The notes beneath the pieces were generated by a model that worked only from the letters and a program-made list of their open reading frames with translations, was not told the origin of the DNA and ran no database searches. A stretch of 64,000 bases of DNA from Antarctobacter heliothermus. Lineage in GTDB: Bacteria; Pseudomonadota; Alphaproteobacteria; Rhodobacterales; Rhodobacteraceae. Position 1 is the stretch's first letter. Every line of letters begins with the position of its first letter. The translations under genes and the position numbers were made by a program. Below are positions 46,185 through 54,697 of this stretch, piece after piece. The stretch covers positions 3,849,001-3,913,000 of the forward strand of contig NZ_CP022540.1 of NCBI RefSeq assembly GCF_002237555.1. The letters are read 5' to 3'.

Positions 46185-46523
46185 GTTTTTCCTCCTAGGT
46201 CAGAGTAAGCGCCAGCAAGCCCCCAAAGCGAAAGCGAAATCCTGCGGCTGGCGGATTCCGGGCGCGCTTTTGGACATTTTGGCCAGCCCAGACAAGGTCG
46301 CCGGGCGCGTTAGGTCGATTTGTCCAACCCGACGTTTTCACTAAGGAAACAGCTGCTGCGGGACAGCACGAATCAGCCGCGCCGCAGCAAGCCCGTATCG
46401 GGTGGGGCTGCGCGACACCTGCGACTGATAAACGGTTGTGGCGGGGATCGATTCATGGCTAGGCTCTGGCCGGATGAGGTAAATCCGGACCCGTCAAGCG
46501 GGCTTCGGACGAGGGGAAAGACA
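46185..46523. promoter_or_regulatory. Divergent control region of the formate dehydrogenase cluster
   Basis: 339 bp between DUF3305 (leftward) and the 4Fe-4S protein (rightward). It must hold both promoters. I see an inverted repeat CGCCAGC ... GCTGGCG (46210-46216 / 46247-46253) and an imperfect hairpin (46489-46509) just before the ribosome binding site of the 4Fe-4S gene. I see no convincing sigma-54 (GG/GC) element, which agrees with a regulator that lacks GAFTGA. Confidence 0.5.
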
Positions 46524-48473
46524 ATGGCCAAGTCATTGGTAACATGCGACTGTTTGGGCACAATGGCACTGGACACGGAACAGCTTTCCCGTACCACCGG
46601 GCTAGAGGTGCGCCGCCCCTGTTCTGCGCTCTGCACCAGTCAGATCGACCGCGCGGCCCTGGCGTTGGAAGGCGGCGACACATTTTTTTGTTGCACGCAG
46701 GAATCAGCGGTATTCGAGGGTCTGGCAGAGGAATTGGGCATGACTGCGCCTCCGGTGCTGGACTTGCGGGACCGGGCCGGATGGACCGCTGATACAGGGT
46801 CAACAGTACCCAAAATGTCCGCCCTGATCGCCGAGGCGCTACTTCCCGCTGCCCCGGACAGGACGTTGGACGTGATCTCAGAGGGGTTATGCCTGATCAT
46901 CGGCGCGTCAGAGGTGGCGCTGCCCGCCGCAGACCAACTGGCCCCCCATCTGGCAGTCACGGTGTTATTGCCGGAAGGCGCAGAACTGCCCGACACCCGC
47001 GCCTATGACGTTGTGACCGGCCGCTTGCGGCAGGCCAGTGGCGCGCTGGGACAGTTTACCGTAGTGATCGACGCACTGCGCCAGATCGAGCCGGGCGGGC
47101 GCGGCAGTTTCACCCTGACAGAGCCGCGTGACGGGGGCGGGTCGGATTGCGACATACTGCTGGATCTGCGCAGCGAAACACCGCTCTTTCCGGCCCATGA
47201 GAAACGCGAAGGCTATTTGCGTGCCGACCCCGGCCATGCGCCCGCCGTGGCGGCGGCGGTTCTGGCCGCATCGCATTTGGTCGGCACCTTTGAAAAGCCG
47301 CTTTATGTGCGGACAGAGGCGCTGCTGTGTGCCCATTCGCGCGCGGGCCAGACCGGCTGCACCCGCTGTCTGGACCTGTGCCCGACGGGGGCGATCACCC
47401 CGGACGGCGACCATGTGACCGTCGATCCGATGATCTGCGCGGGCTGTGGCGCCTGTTCGGCGGTCTGCCCCTCTGGCGCGATCAGCTATGAGACACCCCC
47501 GGTGGATCTGACGATGCGCCGGGTGCAGACCTTGGCCAAGGCCTTCCTTGACGCGGGCGGTGCGGCACCGCGCCTGTTGGTGCATGACGCCCACGGGGCA
47601 GAGATGATCCGCCTGTCGTCCCGGCACGGACGCGGGTTGCCCGCCGACGTTGTGCCACTGGAACTGCCCGCGCTTGGTGCCTTTGGCCATGCCGAGGCGG
47701 TCGCCGCATTGGCCGCCGGATTCTCGTCTGTCACCCTGCTGCCCGGCCCCGGCACCGACCGCACGGCACTGGCGCCTCAGGTCGCGCTAGCCAGCGCCAT
47801 TGCCGGAGAGGCCCGCGTGGGCATTCTGGACACGCCCGACCCTGACGCGATGAGCGATGCGCTCTACGACGCCATCGCCCCGGCCCCGATCACCGCCCCT
47901 GTCCGTCCGCTGGGCACCCGCAGACAAATCACCCGGCAGGCAGCCCGCGCGCTGCACTCTGATGCCACCACCCTGCCCTTGCCAGAGGGCGCACCCTATG
48001 GCGCGGTGCTGGTCGATACCGATGCCTGCACGCTTTGCCTGTCTTGTGTGTCCCTCTGCCCTTCTGGCGCTCTGGGCGACAACCCCGACAAGCCCCAGTT
48101 GCGGTTTCAGGAAGACGCCTGCCTGCAATGCGGCATCTGCGCGACCATCTGCCCGGAAAAGGCCATAACGCTGGAGCCGCGCCTAGACCTGAGCGAAACA
48201 GCCCTGCGCCAAGCGGTGCTGAATGAGGAAGAGCCCTTTGCCTGCGTCGAGTGTGGATCGTTGTTCGGGTCGAAATCCGCCATCGACCGGATCACCGAAA
48301 AGCTGTCTGGCCACGCGATGTTCCAAAGCCCGGAAAAGCTGCGGATGATCCAGATGTGTGACGATTGCCGGGTCAAGACGCAGATGGGGGCCACGGACAA
48401 CCCCTTTGCGGGCGCAGAACGGCCCCGTCCGCGCACGACTGATGATTATCTGTCCAAGCGCCGGGATCACTGA
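46524..48473 (+). CDS. 4Fe-4S ferredoxin-domain protein of the formate dehydrogenase cluster
   Basis: A 649-residue cytoplasmic iron-sulfur protein. N-terminal part MAKSLVTCDCLGTMALD and EVRRPCSALCTSQID (Cys-rich). Ferredoxin pairs follow at CTRCLDLCPTGAI + CAGCGACSAVCPSGAI and again at CTLCLSCVSLCPSGAL + CLQCGICATICPEKAI, so four clusters. A last Cys group (CVECGSLFGS, CDDCRVKTQMG) is at the end. It may supply low-potential electrons or a scaffold for assembling the dehydrogenase. I chose ATG 46524, preceded by GAGGGG; the frame is open upstream to 46320. Confidence 0.88.
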   Translation: MAKSLVTCDCLGTMALDTEQLSRTTGLEVRRPCSALCTSQIDRAALALEGGDTFFCCTQESAVFEGLAEELGMTAPPVLDLRDRAGWTADTGSTVPKMSALIAEALLPAAPDRTLDVISEGLCLIIGASEVALPAADQLAPHLAVTVLLPEGAELPDTRAYDVVTGRLRQASGALGQFTVVIDALRQIEPGGRGSFTLTEPRDGGGSDCDILLDLRSETPLFPAHEKREGYLRADPGHAPAVAAAVLAASHLVGTFEKPLYVRTEALLCAHSRAGQTGCTRCLDLCPTGAITPDGDHVTVDPMICAGCGACSAVCPSGAISYETPPVDLTMRRVQTLAKAFLDAGGAAPRLLVHDAHGAEMIRLSSRHGRGLPADVVPLELPALGAFGHAEAVAALAAGFSSVTLLPGPGTDRTALAPQVALASAIAGEARVGILDTPDPDAMSDALYDAIAPAPITAPVRPLGTRRQITRQAARALHSDATTLPLPEGAPYGAVLVDTDACTLCLSCVSLCPSGALGDNPDKPQLRFQEDACLQCGICATICPEKAITLEPRLDLSETALRQAVLNEEEPFACVECGSLFGSKSAIDRITEKLSGHAMFQSPEKLRMIQMCDDCRVKTQMGATDNPFAGAERPRPRTTDDYLSKRRDH

Positions 48474-49225
48474 TGGATCAACGGTGCCCCCAGATCGGCG
48501 GCCTGCAAGGCGGCGACGAAGGCAACAATCGCCTCGACCTCTTCCAGCGTCAGCTTGACCGGCGCGATGGGCGACGGGCGGTTGGCGGGAAAGGGCAGCG
48601 TCAGTCCGTCGATGATGGTAAAGGCAGGATGCGGGTTCAACGTGTAAAAGGCGTAGAACCGTTCCTCCCAATCGGCAAAGGCACGCAGCACCATGAAGCT
48701 GGGGGTAGAGCCGATACCAAAGCCGCGCGTCGCCTCGTCGATCACATGACAGCGGGTGCATTTGGCGCGGCTGACCTTGTGACCCAGCTTGGCGTCGCCG
48801 TCATAGGTCACGACAACTTCGACGTCTGCGGTGTCGGGCGGCGGGCCGAACAGCGCCGCGCCATCGGGGGCAAAGCTGGCCACCGTGTTTGCACCAACCT
48901 CGGACCCCAGCCAATCGGCCAAACGCGCGGCCCCGGCGTGGTCCCCTTGCACCCGCAGGTGCCAGATGGCATCCAGCCCGGCAAACAGCGGGTCGCCGCT
49001 GTCGCCCAGCGCAATATCCGCCGTCGCCGGGTCAGGGACCAATTCGACACGGACGCGCGTCTTGAGCGTGAAGCGTGGCAGAATATGTTTGATGAGGCCA
49101 CTGTCGACCAGTGCAGAGGGCGCATGCAAACGGACGGAGCGGTTTTCCTGCGCGGCAGGGAGAGTCGGACAGATGGACAGGCACAGGGCCAGTCCACCAA
49201 GGGAATAGGCGACACGCGGGCTCAT
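48467..49225 (-). CDS. Cytochrome c fused to a lobe-like TupA-related domain
   Basis: A 252-residue exported protein (signal peptide to about residue 26). Residues 30-128 resemble both ends of TupA: SGLIKHILPRF (42-52) against TupA SGLYTYLLPIF, and LADWLGSEVGANTVASF (102-118) against FADWLTSAAGQEAIAAY. About 145 residues, equal to the second lobe of a binding protein, are missing between them. A c-type haem site follows (CTRCH, 156-160; likely axial Met178 in PSFMVL). The TTS oxyanion motif is not kept. It faces the 4Fe-4S gene with a 7-base tail overlap. It may carry electrons in the formate pathway. Confidence 0.8.
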   Translation of the reverse strand: MSPRVAYSLGGLALCLSICPTLPAAQENRSVRLHAPSALVDSGLIKHILPRFTLKTRVRVELVPDPATADIALGDSGDPLFAGLDAIWHLRVQGDHAGAARLADWLGSEVGANTVASFAPDGAALFGPPPDTADVEVVVTYDGDAKLGHKVSRAKCTRCHVIDEATRGFGIGSTPSFMVLRAFADWEERFYAFYTLNPHPAFTIIDGLTLPFPANRPSPIAPVKLTLEEVEAIVAFVAALQAADLGAPLIHQ

Positions 49226-49283
49226 GGGGATATGCTAGGCCCCTGCCCCGTGTTGCGTCAAATGAAACAGGAGAAATGAAAAG

Positions 49284-49475
49284 ATGAGCGAAGACTTCAA
49301 CATGTCGATGCGCAAGTTCCTCAAACAGGTCGGCGTGACCTCACAGCAAGCCATCGAAGAGGCGATGCGTGACGCAGACACCGGCGGCAAGACGTTCCCA
49401 GTCAAGGCCGTCATCACCATCCCCGAACTGGGTCTGACCCACGAGGTGACAGGCGAGATCAAGGGGCAGGAATGA
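49284..49475 (+). CDS. DUF6494 family small protein
   Basis: A 63-residue protein (FNMSMRKFLKQVGVTSQQAIEEAMRDA then a beta-rich tail VKAVITIPELGLTHEVTGEIKG). DUF6494 proteins recur beside formate dehydrogenase and Mrp genes in this group; no function is known. ATG 49284 has AGGAG upstream. It overlaps the Mrp gene start by 4 bases, so it is the first gene of a four-gene coupled series, with the kinase gene overlapping the last. Confidence 0.85.
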   Translation: MSEDFNMSMRKFLKQVGVTSQQAIEEAMRDADTGGKTFPVKAVITIPELGLTHEVTGEIKGQE

Positions 49476-50548
49476 CCGACGTGGCATTGGGGCGCGACGC
49501 CGTCCTTGAGGTGCTCAAGGGCATCACGGACCCGGTGGCAGGCAGCGACATCGTCGCCAGCGGCGTGATGCGCGCCCTGAACGTCGAGGGCGGCACGGTG
49601 CGCTTCGTTATGGAAATCGCACCACAGCATGCCAAGGCGTATGAGGCGGTCAAAGCGCAGGCAGAGACGCTGTTGCGCGCACTTCCGGGTGTGGACAAGG
49701 TTGCCATCGTGCTGACCGGCCATGCGGAAAAGGCCCCGCCACCCGACCTAGGGCTTAAGAAAAAGGCCGACCCGACCGGCCCGCAAAAGATCCCCGGTGT
49801 GGACCACATCATCGCCATTGCCTCTGGCAAGGGCGGCGTCGGCAAATCGACCGTGTCGTCCAACCTCGCCTGTGCTCTGGCGGCGCAGGGACGGCGCGTG
49901 GGTCTGCTGGATGCGGATGTCTACGGGCCGTCGCAGCCGCGGATGCTGGGCGTTTCGGGGCGTCCTGCCTCGCCCGACGGCAAGACCATCCTGCCGCTGC
50001 GCAACCACGGCGTCACCATGATGTCGATTGGCCTGCTGACCAATGAGGATCAGGCCGTGGTCTGGCGCGGTCCGATGCTGATGGGCGCCTTGCAGCAGAT
50101 GATGAATCAGGTGCAATGGGGCGCGCTGGATGTGCTAATCGTCGACCTGCCACCCGGCACCGGCGACGTGCAAATGACCCTATCGCAGAAGTTCCAGATC
50201 GACGGCGCCGTGGTGGTCAGCACGCCGCAGGACGTGGCCTTGCTGGATGCCCGCAAGGGGATCGACATGTTTAATCAGCTCAAGGTGCCAATCCTTGGTA
50301 TGGTGGAAAACATGAGCACGCATATCTGTTCCAACTGCGGCCACGAGGAACATGTCTTTGGCCATGGCGGTGTCGCCGCCGAGGCGGCCAAACTGGGGGT
50401 TCCCCTGCTGGCCGAGGTGCCTCTGGACCTGCAAATCCGGCTGGCCTCGGACGGTGGCGCGCCCATCGTGGCGAGCCAGCCCGACAGTGCTCAGGCGCAG
50501 GCGTTCCATGCCATCGCAAAGGCGTTGGTCGACCGGGGCGTGGCATGA
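49472..50548 (+). CDS. Mrp/ApbC-type iron-sulfur carrier ATPase
   Basis: P-loop ATPase that carries or inserts Fe-S clusters. The 358-residue protein has an N-terminal FSCA/MIP18-like domain (about 1-90: VLEVLKGITDPVAGSDIVASG), then the deviant Walker A SGKGGVGKST, DADVYGPSQPRMLG, DLPPGTGDVQMTL and the bridging CxxC in HICSNCGHEE. Its place in the formate dehydrogenase cluster suggests a role in loading the many FeS clusters of FdhA, FdhB and the 4Fe-4S protein. General housekeeping Mrp function is the alternative. Confidence 0.93.
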   Translation: MTDVALGRDAVLEVLKGITDPVAGSDIVASGVMRALNVEGGTVRFVMEIAPQHAKAYEAVKAQAETLLRALPGVDKVAIVLTGHAEKAPPPDLGLKKKADPTGPQKIPGVDHIIAIASGKGGVGKSTVSSNLACALAAQGRRVGLLDADVYGPSQPRMLGVSGRPASPDGKTILPLRNHGVTMMSIGLLTNEDQAVVWRGPMLMGALQQMMNQVQWGALDVLIVDLPPGTGDVQMTLSQKFQIDGAVVVSTPQDVALLDARKGIDMFNQLKVPILGMVENMSTHICSNCGHEEHVFGHGGVAAEAAKLGVPLLAEVPLDLQIRLASDGGAPIVASQPDSAQAQAFHAIAKALVDRGVA

Positions 50549-51255
50549 GCCTGCCGTCGGAACCGCTGACCTTCCCCCCCGCCATGAGCGGTGAAGAAGT
50601 CGGTGGCGATCCATTCGACGGCGCGGTGATGCGGTCGGTCCGGGGCTGCGATGCCGGGCTGGTCTGCTATCGCACCGCCGCTGACCGCATGGGGGCCGCG
50701 CTGGTCTTTACGCCAGAGGTACCTCTGGCACAGGCGATGGCGATGCTGCCGCTCTGCGGTGTCGGGTTCCAGAATGCCCTTGGCGCTCTGGCCCCGCCGG
50801 AGGTGGCAGTGCATCTGGCTTGGGCGGGCGGCATCCTGATCAACGGGGCATCATGCGGGGCGTTCCGGGTCTGCGCCTCGACCCGGGACCCGGATGCCGT
50901 TCCCGACTGGCTGGTGGTGGGGTTCGACCTGCCGCTGATCCTGTCCGCCGTGCCCGGCGATGTGCCCGACCAGACTGCGCTATACGAAGAAGGCTGCGCC
51001 GATGTCGAACCCGGCGCGCTTGTGGAATCCTGGGCGCGGCATACACTGAACTGGGTCGCCCGCTGGGAGGATGAAGGCACGAAACCTCTGCACGCGGAAT
51101 GGCGCGGACTGGCGCATGGCATGGGCGAAACAGTCGTGCAGGATGGCCGCCCCGGCACGTTCCTCGGCGTGGATGAGGATTTTGGCATGCTCTTGCGCGA
51201 CACGGACACCACGCACCTGATCCCACTGACGTCGCTCTTGGAGGAAGCCCCATGA
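50545..51255 (+). CDS. DUF4444 / biotin-lipoate ligase-like protein
   Basis: A 236-residue protein with a biotin/lipoate-ligase-like core (FQNALGALAPPEVAVHLAWAGGILINGASCGAFRV) and a C-terminal DUF4444-type SH3-like end (GRPGTFLGVDEDFGMLLRDTDTTHLIPL). The catalytic RGR/HG motifs of true ligases are not evident, so it may bind rather than ligate. It overlaps both neighbours by 4 bases within the fdh accessory series. Role unknown. Confidence 0.78.
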   Translation: MSLPSEPLTFPPAMSGEEVGGDPFDGAVMRSVRGCDAGLVCYRTAADRMGAALVFTPEVPLAQAMAMLPLCGVGFQNALGALAPPEVAVHLAWAGGILINGASCGAFRVCASTRDPDAVPDWLVVGFDLPLILSAVPGDVPDQTALYEEGCADVEPGALVESWARHTLNWVARWEDEGTKPLHAEWRGLAHGMGETVVQDGRPGTFLGVDEDFGMLLRDTDTTHLIPLTSLLEEAP

Positions 51256-51731
51256 AACTGGCCCGCGCAATCCACTTTGACGAAAGTGACATGAATGTCT
51301 TTGCCAGCCCCGCACGCACCGGCGAATGGTGTGTTTCTGGCGGGTTCGAATTCTCCAACTGGACCGAAGGAGACCTGAGCGGCAAGGCGCGTCAGGCATT
51401 TGCAAACGGCTGGTTTGGGCTGGAAACCGGAGGGCGTGTGACCTTTGTCGCGGTGACGGTGGTCGAACCGGCAGAGGTAGAGGCCCTGACCACCCTGCTG
51501 GCGCAGCATTTCGTGACCTACTACGGCGCGCCCTCGGTCGAGGCGGCGCACCCCGTGGCCGCAGATGAAGTCGCGCACATGGCAGATCTTTGCGAGGATC
51601 ACGACGCCAACACCCTGTTGACCGTCGCGCGTGAATTGACCCCGTCAGGTGTGCGAGAAGCGTTCCGCACAATCGAGGCGCAGGCCGCAGGGCTTGAGCA
51701 GTTTGCCCTCCATGGATCGCTCGACGACTGA
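51252..51731 (+). CDS. DUF6505 family protein
   Basis: A 159-residue protein starting MKLARAIHFDESDMNVFASPA, with GEWCVSGGFEFSNW and a C-terminal helical part (ANTLLTVARELTPSGVREAFRTIEAQAAG). Members recur in formate dehydrogenase clusters of this group; function unknown. Start overlaps the DUF4444 gene (ATGA). Its 3' end overlaps the kinase start by 20 bases. Confidence 0.83.
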   Translation: MKLARAIHFDESDMNVFASPARTGEWCVSGGFEFSNWTEGDLSGKARQAFANGWFGLETGGRVTFVAVTVVEPAEVEALTTLLAQHFVTYYGAPSVEAAHPVAADEVAHMADLCEDHDANTLLTVARELTPSGVREAFRTIEAQAAGLEQFALHGSLDD

Positions 51732-53703
51732 ACGCCCCCGACGCGCGCTGGCGCGCGCGCCCTCGGTGCGTCTGCGCCTTTTGGTGCTGGCGCTGGCGCC
51801 GCTTACCGTGCTGATGCCGCTTTTGTTGCTTCTCGGGATGACCCGTTGGACCAGCGCCTATGACGCGCTGCTGATTGCCAATGTCGATTCCGATCTGCGC
51901 ATCGCAGAACAGTACCTCGCCCGGATCATGACGACCACTGGGGATGAACTGACCGGCGTCGCCGAAAGCGCCGAGTTCGCCCGTGTACTGGCCGACAACG
52001 GGGTGGCATTGACCAGCTACCTTGGCGAAAAGCGCGAAGCGCTGGCACTGGACTTCCTCTATTACCTCCCCGAGGCACAGGCCATTGATGCGCCTTCACG
52101 CTGGCCGGTGATCGTTGCCGGGCTGAATGGGGAACCGGCGACGGAGATCGACATCTTTTCCGGCACCGAGCTTGCCGCCTTCCCTGGCCAGCTAGATCTG
52201 CGCGCCCGCATCCCCCTGATCGAGACCGAGGCCGCCGTGCCCACCAACCGCACCGTCGAGGACCGCGGCATGGTTGTGCACTCTGCCGCTCCTGTTTCGG
52301 TGAATGGCGGGCAAGGCGTTTTGGTCGGCGGCATCCTGTTGAACCGCAATCTGCAATTCATCGACACGATCAACGCGCTGGTCTACCTCAACCCCGTCAC
52401 CGGGGGCGAACGGCAGGGCACCGCAACCCTGTTCCTAGAGGACGTTCGCGTCTCAACCAACGTGCGCCTGTTCGAGGACGTGCGCGCCTTGGGCACTCGT
52501 GTGTCGGCGGTTGTCCGACAAGGCGTGTTGGGCAATGGCCAAACATGGCTGGACCGGGCCTTTGTGGTGAATGACTGGTACATCTCGGGGTATCTGCCGG
52601 TGACCGACAGCTTTGGTGAGCGCGTTGGGATGCTGTATGTTGGCTTTCTCGAAGCGCCGTTTACGGCTGCGAAACGGCGCGCGGTTTTGTGGATGCTGGC
52701 AGCTTTTGTTGGGGTGCTGATCCTGTCGGTGCCGTTGTTCCTGACATTGGCGCGCGGCATCTTTGCGCCGCTGGAGCGGATCACACGGACCATGCAGCGG
52801 GTGGGCGCGGGCGATCTGTCCGCGCGGTACGGCGATGTCGGCGCGCGCGATGAGATTGGTCAAGTGGCGGCGCATCTGGATGACCTTCTGGGACAGGTGC
52901 AGGACCGCGATGCACGGCTGCGCGCTTGGGGCAATGAACTGAATGTGCGGGTCGAGGAACGCACGGCAGAGTTGCGCGAGGCCAACGCCAAGCTGGAGGA
53001 GACCTATCGCCAATTGGTGATGAACGAGAAACTCGCCTCGATCGGGGAAATCACTGCCGGTGTCGCCCATGAGATCAACAATCCGGTGGCGGTCATTCAG
53101 GGCAATGTCGACGTGATCCGCGAAACGCTGGGTGACAAGTCCGCAGCGGTCAAGACAGAGCTGGATCTGGTCGACCGTCAGGTCGCCCGAATTGACGCCA
53201 TGGTGGGCAAACTGCTGCAATTCGCTCGACCCGGAGAGTTCCACGCCTATGACGACGTCGTGTCGCTGACGCCCTTGGTCGAGGATTGCCTGTTGTTGGT
53301 CGAACACGTCCTGTCCAAAAGCGCGATCACCGTGGACACCCGGCTAGAGGCAACGCCCGAGGTCCGCGCCGATCCCGGAGAGATGCAGCAGGTCATCATC
53401 AATCTGATTATGAACGCGGCGCAGGCGATGGGGCAAAACGGGCGGCTGACGCTCAGCCTGACGGCTGAGACCCGCGACGGTCGGGACGGAACCTGCCTGA
53501 GCGTTCAGGACAGCGGCCCCGGCCTGCCCGAAGGTCTGGCAGAGGCGGTGTTTGATCCGTTCTTCACCACCAAACACGGCGAAGGCACCGGGTTGGGTCT
53601 GTCGATCTCACAGACGCTTGTGCAACGCGCGGGCGGGCTGATCACCGCGACAAATGCCCCCGACGGTGGCGCATTATTCCGGGTCTGGGTGCCTGCCGCC
53701 TGA
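51712..53703 (+). CDS. Membrane sensor histidine kinase (Cache-like, HAMP, HisKA, HATPase)
   Basis: A 663-residue kinase. TM1 (about 20-43) and TM2 (about 322-345) bracket a 280-residue periplasmic sensor of single/double Cache type. Then HAMP (PLERITRTMQRVGAGDLSARYG), a coiled coil (RVEERTAELREANAKLEETYRQL), HisKA with phospho-acceptor His453 in VAHEINNPVAV and HATPase (NLIMNAAQAMG, DSGPGLPEG, TTKHGEGTGLGLSIS). It likely phosphorylates the GAFTGA-less regulator at 36136-37470. The ligand could be formate or another small carboxylate (inference). Start chosen at ATG 51712 inside the DUF6505 end. Confidence 0.9.
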   Translation: MDRSTTERPRRALARAPSVRLRLLVLALAPLTVLMPLLLLLGMTRWTSAYDALLIANVDSDLRIAEQYLARIMTTTGDELTGVAESAEFARVLADNGVALTSYLGEKREALALDFLYYLPEAQAIDAPSRWPVIVAGLNGEPATEIDIFSGTELAAFPGQLDLRARIPLIETEAAVPTNRTVEDRGMVVHSAAPVSVNGGQGVLVGGILLNRNLQFIDTINALVYLNPVTGGERQGTATLFLEDVRVSTNVRLFEDVRALGTRVSAVVRQGVLGNGQTWLDRAFVVNDWYISGYLPVTDSFGERVGMLYVGFLEAPFTAAKRRAVLWMLAAFVGVLILSVPLFLTLARGIFAPLERITRTMQRVGAGDLSARYGDVGARDEIGQVAAHLDDLLGQVQDRDARLRAWGNELNVRVEERTAELREANAKLEETYRQLVMNEKLASIGEITAGVAHEINNPVAVIQGNVDVIRETLGDKSAAVKTELDLVDRQVARIDAMVGKLLQFARPGEFHAYDDVVSLTPLVEDCLLLVEHVLSKSAITVDTRLEATPEVRADPGEMQQVIINLIMNAAQAMGQNGRLTLSLTAETRDGRDGTCLSVQDSGPGLPEGLAEAVFDPFFTTKHGEGTGLGLSISQTLVQRAGGLITATNAPDGGALFRVWVPAA

Positions 53704-53769
53704 ACCTCCCTACTCCCCCTGAATGGCTTTTATCCAGCTTTGACTGTGCGTTACCCCGCGCCACGTTAA

Positions 53770-53793
53770 CCGACTAAATTTGTCGGATTGACA
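53770..53793 (+). promoter_or_regulatory. Candidate promoter/operator of the iron locus
   Basis: The inverted repeat CCGAC-TAAATTT-GTCGG (53770-53786) is followed by TTGACA (53788-53793), a perfect -35 hexamer; a good -10 at 17 bp is not obvious. Position and AT-rich core suit an iron-responsive repressor (Irr, RirA or Fur/Mur type), but the motif matches none I can name. Confidence 0.4.
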
Positions 53794-53885
53794 AAGCATA
53801 CCAAAATAGTCAGCTTTAGATCACGCCAGCCAGCCCCCGAATCCGGGCCAAGCCAACCCTGCAATCCGGCACACGGAGACCGAAA

Positions 53886-54047
53886 ATGCTGTTTGCCAGC
53901 GATCACGCAGAAAACCACCGGACAACCGGGCAAGAGACCGGGTTCGACGACCAATCATTCTTTGACTTTGACCTGATCCCCTTTTTCGCCGCTCTGCGCC
54001 TGTTCGCATGGGCCGACGACACCCAAAGGGGGCAACCATGGGCATGA
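53886..54047 (+). CDS. Small ORF overlapping hemP
   Basis: A 53-residue acidic protein (MLFASDHAENHRTTGQETG ... FFDFDLIPFFAALRLFAWADD) with GGAG 8 bases upstream of ATG 53886. Its stop falls just inside the hemP start region (shared GCATGA at 54042-54047). Overlap and ribosome binding site argue for a real, coupled gene; a leader peptide is the alternative. No family recognised. Confidence 0.45.
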   Translation: MLFASDHAENHRTTGQETGFDDQSFFDFDLIPFFAALRLFAWADDTQRGQPWA

Positions 54048-54205
54048 TTTCCACCCCGTCCACCAAAGGCACCGTTTTCGAGACCCTCCCCGTCTACGAG
54101 GCACTTGAACTGACCGAAGGCGGAGACCTTGCCCGCATCCGGCTGTCCGACCAGATATACACCCTGCGCATCACCCGCGCTGGCAAGTTGATCCTCACCA
54201 AATGA
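54038..54205 (+). CDS. hemP: Haemin uptake protein HemP
   Basis: A 55-residue HemP-family protein, C-terminal signature IRLSDQIYTLRITRAGKLILTK matching the conserved Y-x-L-R-x-T-x-x-G-K-L-I-L-T-K. HemP accompanies haem/iron uptake genes and promotes their expression in some bacteria. ATG 54038 (spaced 6 from AAGGGGG) or 54044 are both possible. It overlaps the next gene by 4 bases. Confidence 0.88.
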   Translation: MGMISTPSTKGTVFETLPVYEALELTEGGDLARIRLSDQIYTLRITRAGKLILTK

Positions 54206-54672
54206 ACGAGGCGGCAAACAGAGGCGGCGCGCCGGTGGGCTACCTGTCCGAACTGGCCCCGGTCGAGGCGGGCGCAGTGCTGTACCTGCGGCTCTGGTGT
54301 GAAAACAAAGAGGCGCGCAGTCAGGTCTGGAACGATTTTGCCCACCATCTGGGACCGATACAAGGCCGTCAGGCGCTGGGGTCGTTTGAGTCGCTTTGCG
54401 ATCTTTGCGCACGACACGGTCGGCGCCCGCTGATGCGCCACCATGTGACCTGCAAATGCCTTGGCGCAGACGAATCCTGTTTTGCCACCTTCATTGGCTA
54501 CGCCAGCGAGGGCGCGCGCGAGGATGCCTTGCAGATGGCCATGACATTGGTGCGCCCGGACATGGCCCTGATGCTGGCCGGTCTGGCCGAGGATTTTGGC
54601 CTTGCGCTGCGACGCATGACCCTTGCGTCCACCAGACGACACCCAACGACAAGAAACGAAACTCTCCATTAG
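54202..54672 (+). CDS. Cys-rich protein of unknown function in the iron locus
   Basis: A 156-residue protein coupled to hemP (ATGA). It has clustered cysteines (SLCDLCARHG, HHVTCKCLGADESC) and His pairs (DFAHHLG, MRHHVTC), suggesting metal or haem binding. The rest is helical (EDALQMAMTLVRPDMALMLAGLAEDFGLALRR). I recognise no family. Location between hemP and imelysin supports an iron-related role. Confidence 0.65.
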   Translation: MNEAANRGGAPVGYLSELAPVEAGAVLYLRLWCENKEARSQVWNDFAHHLGPIQGRQALGSFESLCDLCARHGRRPLMRHHVTCKCLGADESCFATFIGYASEGAREDALQMAMTLVRPDMALMLAGLAEDFGLALRRMTLASTRRHPTTRNETLH

Positions 54673-54697
54673 CGAACGCCAAAGAGGACACCAGACA

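Noticed and set aside
46185..46523. Molybdenum-cofactor riboswitch or sigma-54 promoter at the fdh divergent region
   Set aside because: I found no structure matching the cofactor motif and no GG-N10-GC element by eye; a covariance or motif search would be needed to exclude them.
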